DNA from: Nitrospira sp. KM1
GTDB taxonomy: Bacteria; Nitrospirota; Nitrospiria; Nitrospirales; Nitrospiraceae
DNA: 64,000 nt
Reading direction: 5' to 3'
NCBI RefSeq assembly: GCF_011405515.1
Contig: NZ_AP022671.1
Coordinates: forward strand, 1,550,001 to 1,614,000
The translations under genes were made by a program, and so were the position numbers. This document shows positions 62,862-64,000 of the stretch, piece by piece. Below the pieces are notes generated by a model. It was not told where the DNA came from, did no database searches, and saw nothing but the letters and a program-made list of their open reading frames with translations. Within the stretch, counting starts at the first letter, position 1; every line of letters starts with the position of its first letter.

Positions 62862-62882
62862 AAAAAATCACCCGTCAACGGA

Positions 62883-63797
62883 TTATGGTTGTTGGAGTTC
62901 CAGGGTCGGTCTGATGTCGACGGTCTTGCCGAGCGACTCCAGTCCGTAATGCGGGTTCTCTTCGATCTCGTGAGCGCTCCGACGCCCTTTCGGCGACTCG
63001 AAGAGGAAATCAGCCCGGACGGAACCTTTCGCACCCACGGTTATCTTCTTCTCGATGGTGGTGCCGACACCGGGGTGCCAAGCTACCAGGGTATACTCTC
63101 CCGGCGGAACGTCGGTAAGCGAGAAACTCCCGTCGGGACCGGTCAACTGGTAATAGGGATTCTCAACAGCCAACCCCCAACTTTCCATGTACGCATGGAA
63201 TCCGCACTGCATGACAAAAAACTTCCGTCCCTTCGTCATATGGATGACTTCCTTGACCGGCTGACCGGCCAGATGCTCGTGACTGTCGGCACCAACATTC
63301 CTCTTGTGATGGGGATTCATGGGCAGAGGCGTGTTAAACAGCACCCGTGGTCCCAGATTTGATGTTTCATACGCCTGGATATCGTGCATGACCGGATCCA
63401 TATTCATGATCACGACTTCTTCGCGGTCACGAACTATGGTCACAAAAGGCAGAAATCGACAGTCCCGCGCCTCAATGGTTTGAGGAGCGAATTGAAAAGG
63501 CTTTCCTGATTTGACATCCGCCAGCCAGACGACCGTATCTTTTAATCCGCCTCCCCCTGCCACTTCGAATTCCTTCAGGATGCGCCAGCCGGTGCCAGTG
63601 GAGATCCGGCCGCAATACACTGGATCGGGAAACGTGATCAGATTGAATCCTTTGGGAATCGGCTTGCCGTCGGTGATCGACACCTTTCCGGTGATAGTTC
63701 CCCCGTCCCCGACCGGCATCTCCTCATAGGCAGACGCCAATGCGCCGGTACCGAAGACGATCAAACACCACGTAAGTACGACCAATGCGCTTCTCAT
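62883..63797 (-). CDS. Exported CxxHxxM (cupredoxin-like) protein, paralog 3
   Basis: This 304-residue protein has a signal peptide (MRSALVVLTWCLIVFGTGAL). It matches paralog 2 closely: GFNLITFPDPVYCGRIS, DPVMHDIQAYETS, MQCGFHAYMESWGLAVENPY and YTLVAWHP. His-rich MNPHHKRNVGADSHEH precedes the motif. A strong AAGGAGG site marks the ATG at 63797; the longer frame runs into the terminator upstream. It is first of the run paralog 3, paralog 2, LolA-like, HEAT. Confidence 0.84.
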   Translation of the reverse strand: MRSALVVLTWCLIVFGTGALASAYEEMPVGDGGTITGKVSITDGKPIPKGFNLITFPDPVYCGRISTGTGWRILKEFEVAGGGGLKDTVVWLADVKSGKPFQFAPQTIEARDCRFLPFVTIVRDREEVVIMNMDPVMHDIQAYETSNLGPRVLFNTPLPMNPHHKRNVGADSHEHLAGQPVKEVIHMTKGRKFFVMQCGFHAYMESWGLAVENPYYQLTGPDGSFSLTDVPPGEYTLVAWHPGVGTTIEKKITVGAKGSVRADFLFESPKGRRSAHEIEENPHYGLESLGKTVDIRPTLELQQP

Positions 63798-63877
63798 TCC
63801 ATCCTCCTTACAACACGTACGATAAATATCCGAATAAAGACTATTTCGCCATGGTACCAAAAGCTTCCTCAAAGCAA

Positions 63878-63905
63878 AAGGGGGAAGCCTGACGGCTTCC
63901 CCCTT
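63878..63905 (-). terminator. Rho-independent terminator of the gene at the right edge
   Basis: A perfect 12-base stem (AAGGGGGAAGCC with GGCTTCCCCCTT) around a four-base loop is followed leftwards by TTTTGCTTTG. It ends the partial gene whose stop is at 63947. Confidence 0.85.
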
Positions 63906-63946
63906 CCTGCTATCCACGACTCCGCATCCGCGGAGTTTGTCAGAAA

Positions 63947-64000
63947 CTATTTTGCAGCAACTGGGATAACGTGCGCTGCTTCTTCCAACGACGCGCTCTT
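63947..64000 (-). CDS. C-terminus of an unidentified protein (partial)
   Basis: The minus strand is open from the window edge to a TAG at 63947-63949, giving 17 residues, KSASLEEAAHVIPVAAK. A terminator follows 42 bases later, which supports a real gene end. Too little is visible to name it. Confidence 0.5.
   Translation of the reverse strand, partial: KSASLEEAAHVIPVAAK

Overview
The window looks like a chromosomal segment of a nitrite-oxidising Nitrospira (phylum Nitrospirota). Three observations point this way. There are three proteins with the NxrC (nitrite oxidoreductase gamma subunit) heme-b fold. There are two long cytochrome bd-like oxidase proteins of the kind known from Nitrospira, sitting among many c-type cytochromes. 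There is also a Pup (prokaryotic ubiquitin-like) gene, a system shared by Actinobacteria and Nitrospirota. Catalytic nxrA/nxrB are not in the window, so the species and the type of metabolism (canonical or comammox) cannot be decided. No tRNA, rRNA, CRISPR array, insertion sequence or phage gene was recognised.

Layout. (1) 1-10.7 kb holds housekeeping and assorted genes: a partial rhodanese, an HDAC-family deacetylase, TPR protein, M3 peptidase, a Bfd-type ferredoxin behind a Fur-like box, an exported flavodoxin, a DUF192 protein, an overlapping recJ-relA pair behind a promoter with a palindromic spacer, and pup. (2) 10.8-16.3 kb holds a K+-independent H+-pyrophosphatase, a duplicated beta-rich exported protein, a lipoprotein and an FAD amine oxidase. 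(3) 16.4-25.9 kb is a nine-gene minus-strand operon: B12/radical SAM enzyme, polytopic membrane protein, TPR, TatA, NHL propeller, NxrC-like heme-b protein, PDZ protein and two pentaheme cytochromes. It has a good promoter at 25885-25914 and I recognise no named pathway in it. (4) 26.0-30.0 kb is an NxrC accessory group: nxrC, a TorD-like chaperone, a Tat-type ferredoxin and an HExxH/zinc-ribbon protein. (5) 30.2-36 kb holds a WD40 propeller and a translationally coupled histidine kinase/response regulator pair whose AAA+ domain has lost the sigma-54 contact motif. (6) 36-43.7 kb holds secD-secF-yajC, tgt, argS, a glycosyltransferase and mobA.

(7) 43.7-50.3 kb is a terminal-oxidase operon read leftwards: two tiny single-span membrane proteins (40-41 aa), a bd-like oxidase subunit, two membrane-anchored cytochromes c and a diheme/NxrC-like fusion, ending in a strong terminator. 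(8) 50.5-58.7 kb is a second, separate bd-like operon: O-methyltransferase, DUF420-like protein, PCP_red-domain protein, membrane protein, second bd-like subunit, DUF3047 protein, glycine-rich membrane protein and two membrane-anchored SUMF1-fold proteins. (9) 58.8-64 kb holds three exported copper-type (CxxHxxM) proteins, a HEAT-repeat protein and an outer-membrane lipoprotein-like protein.

How it fits together: nearly everything from 16 to 64 kb is oriented on the minus strand and concerns periplasmic or membrane electron transfer and its assembly (c-type cytochromes, heme-b gamma subunits, bd-like oxidases, cofactor supply by mobA, export by TatA and SecDF-YajC). Start codons were chosen from Shine-Dalgarno (SD) sites and signal peptides. 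Where the choice is unsure, the entry says so. Residue numbers are counted from the chosen start.
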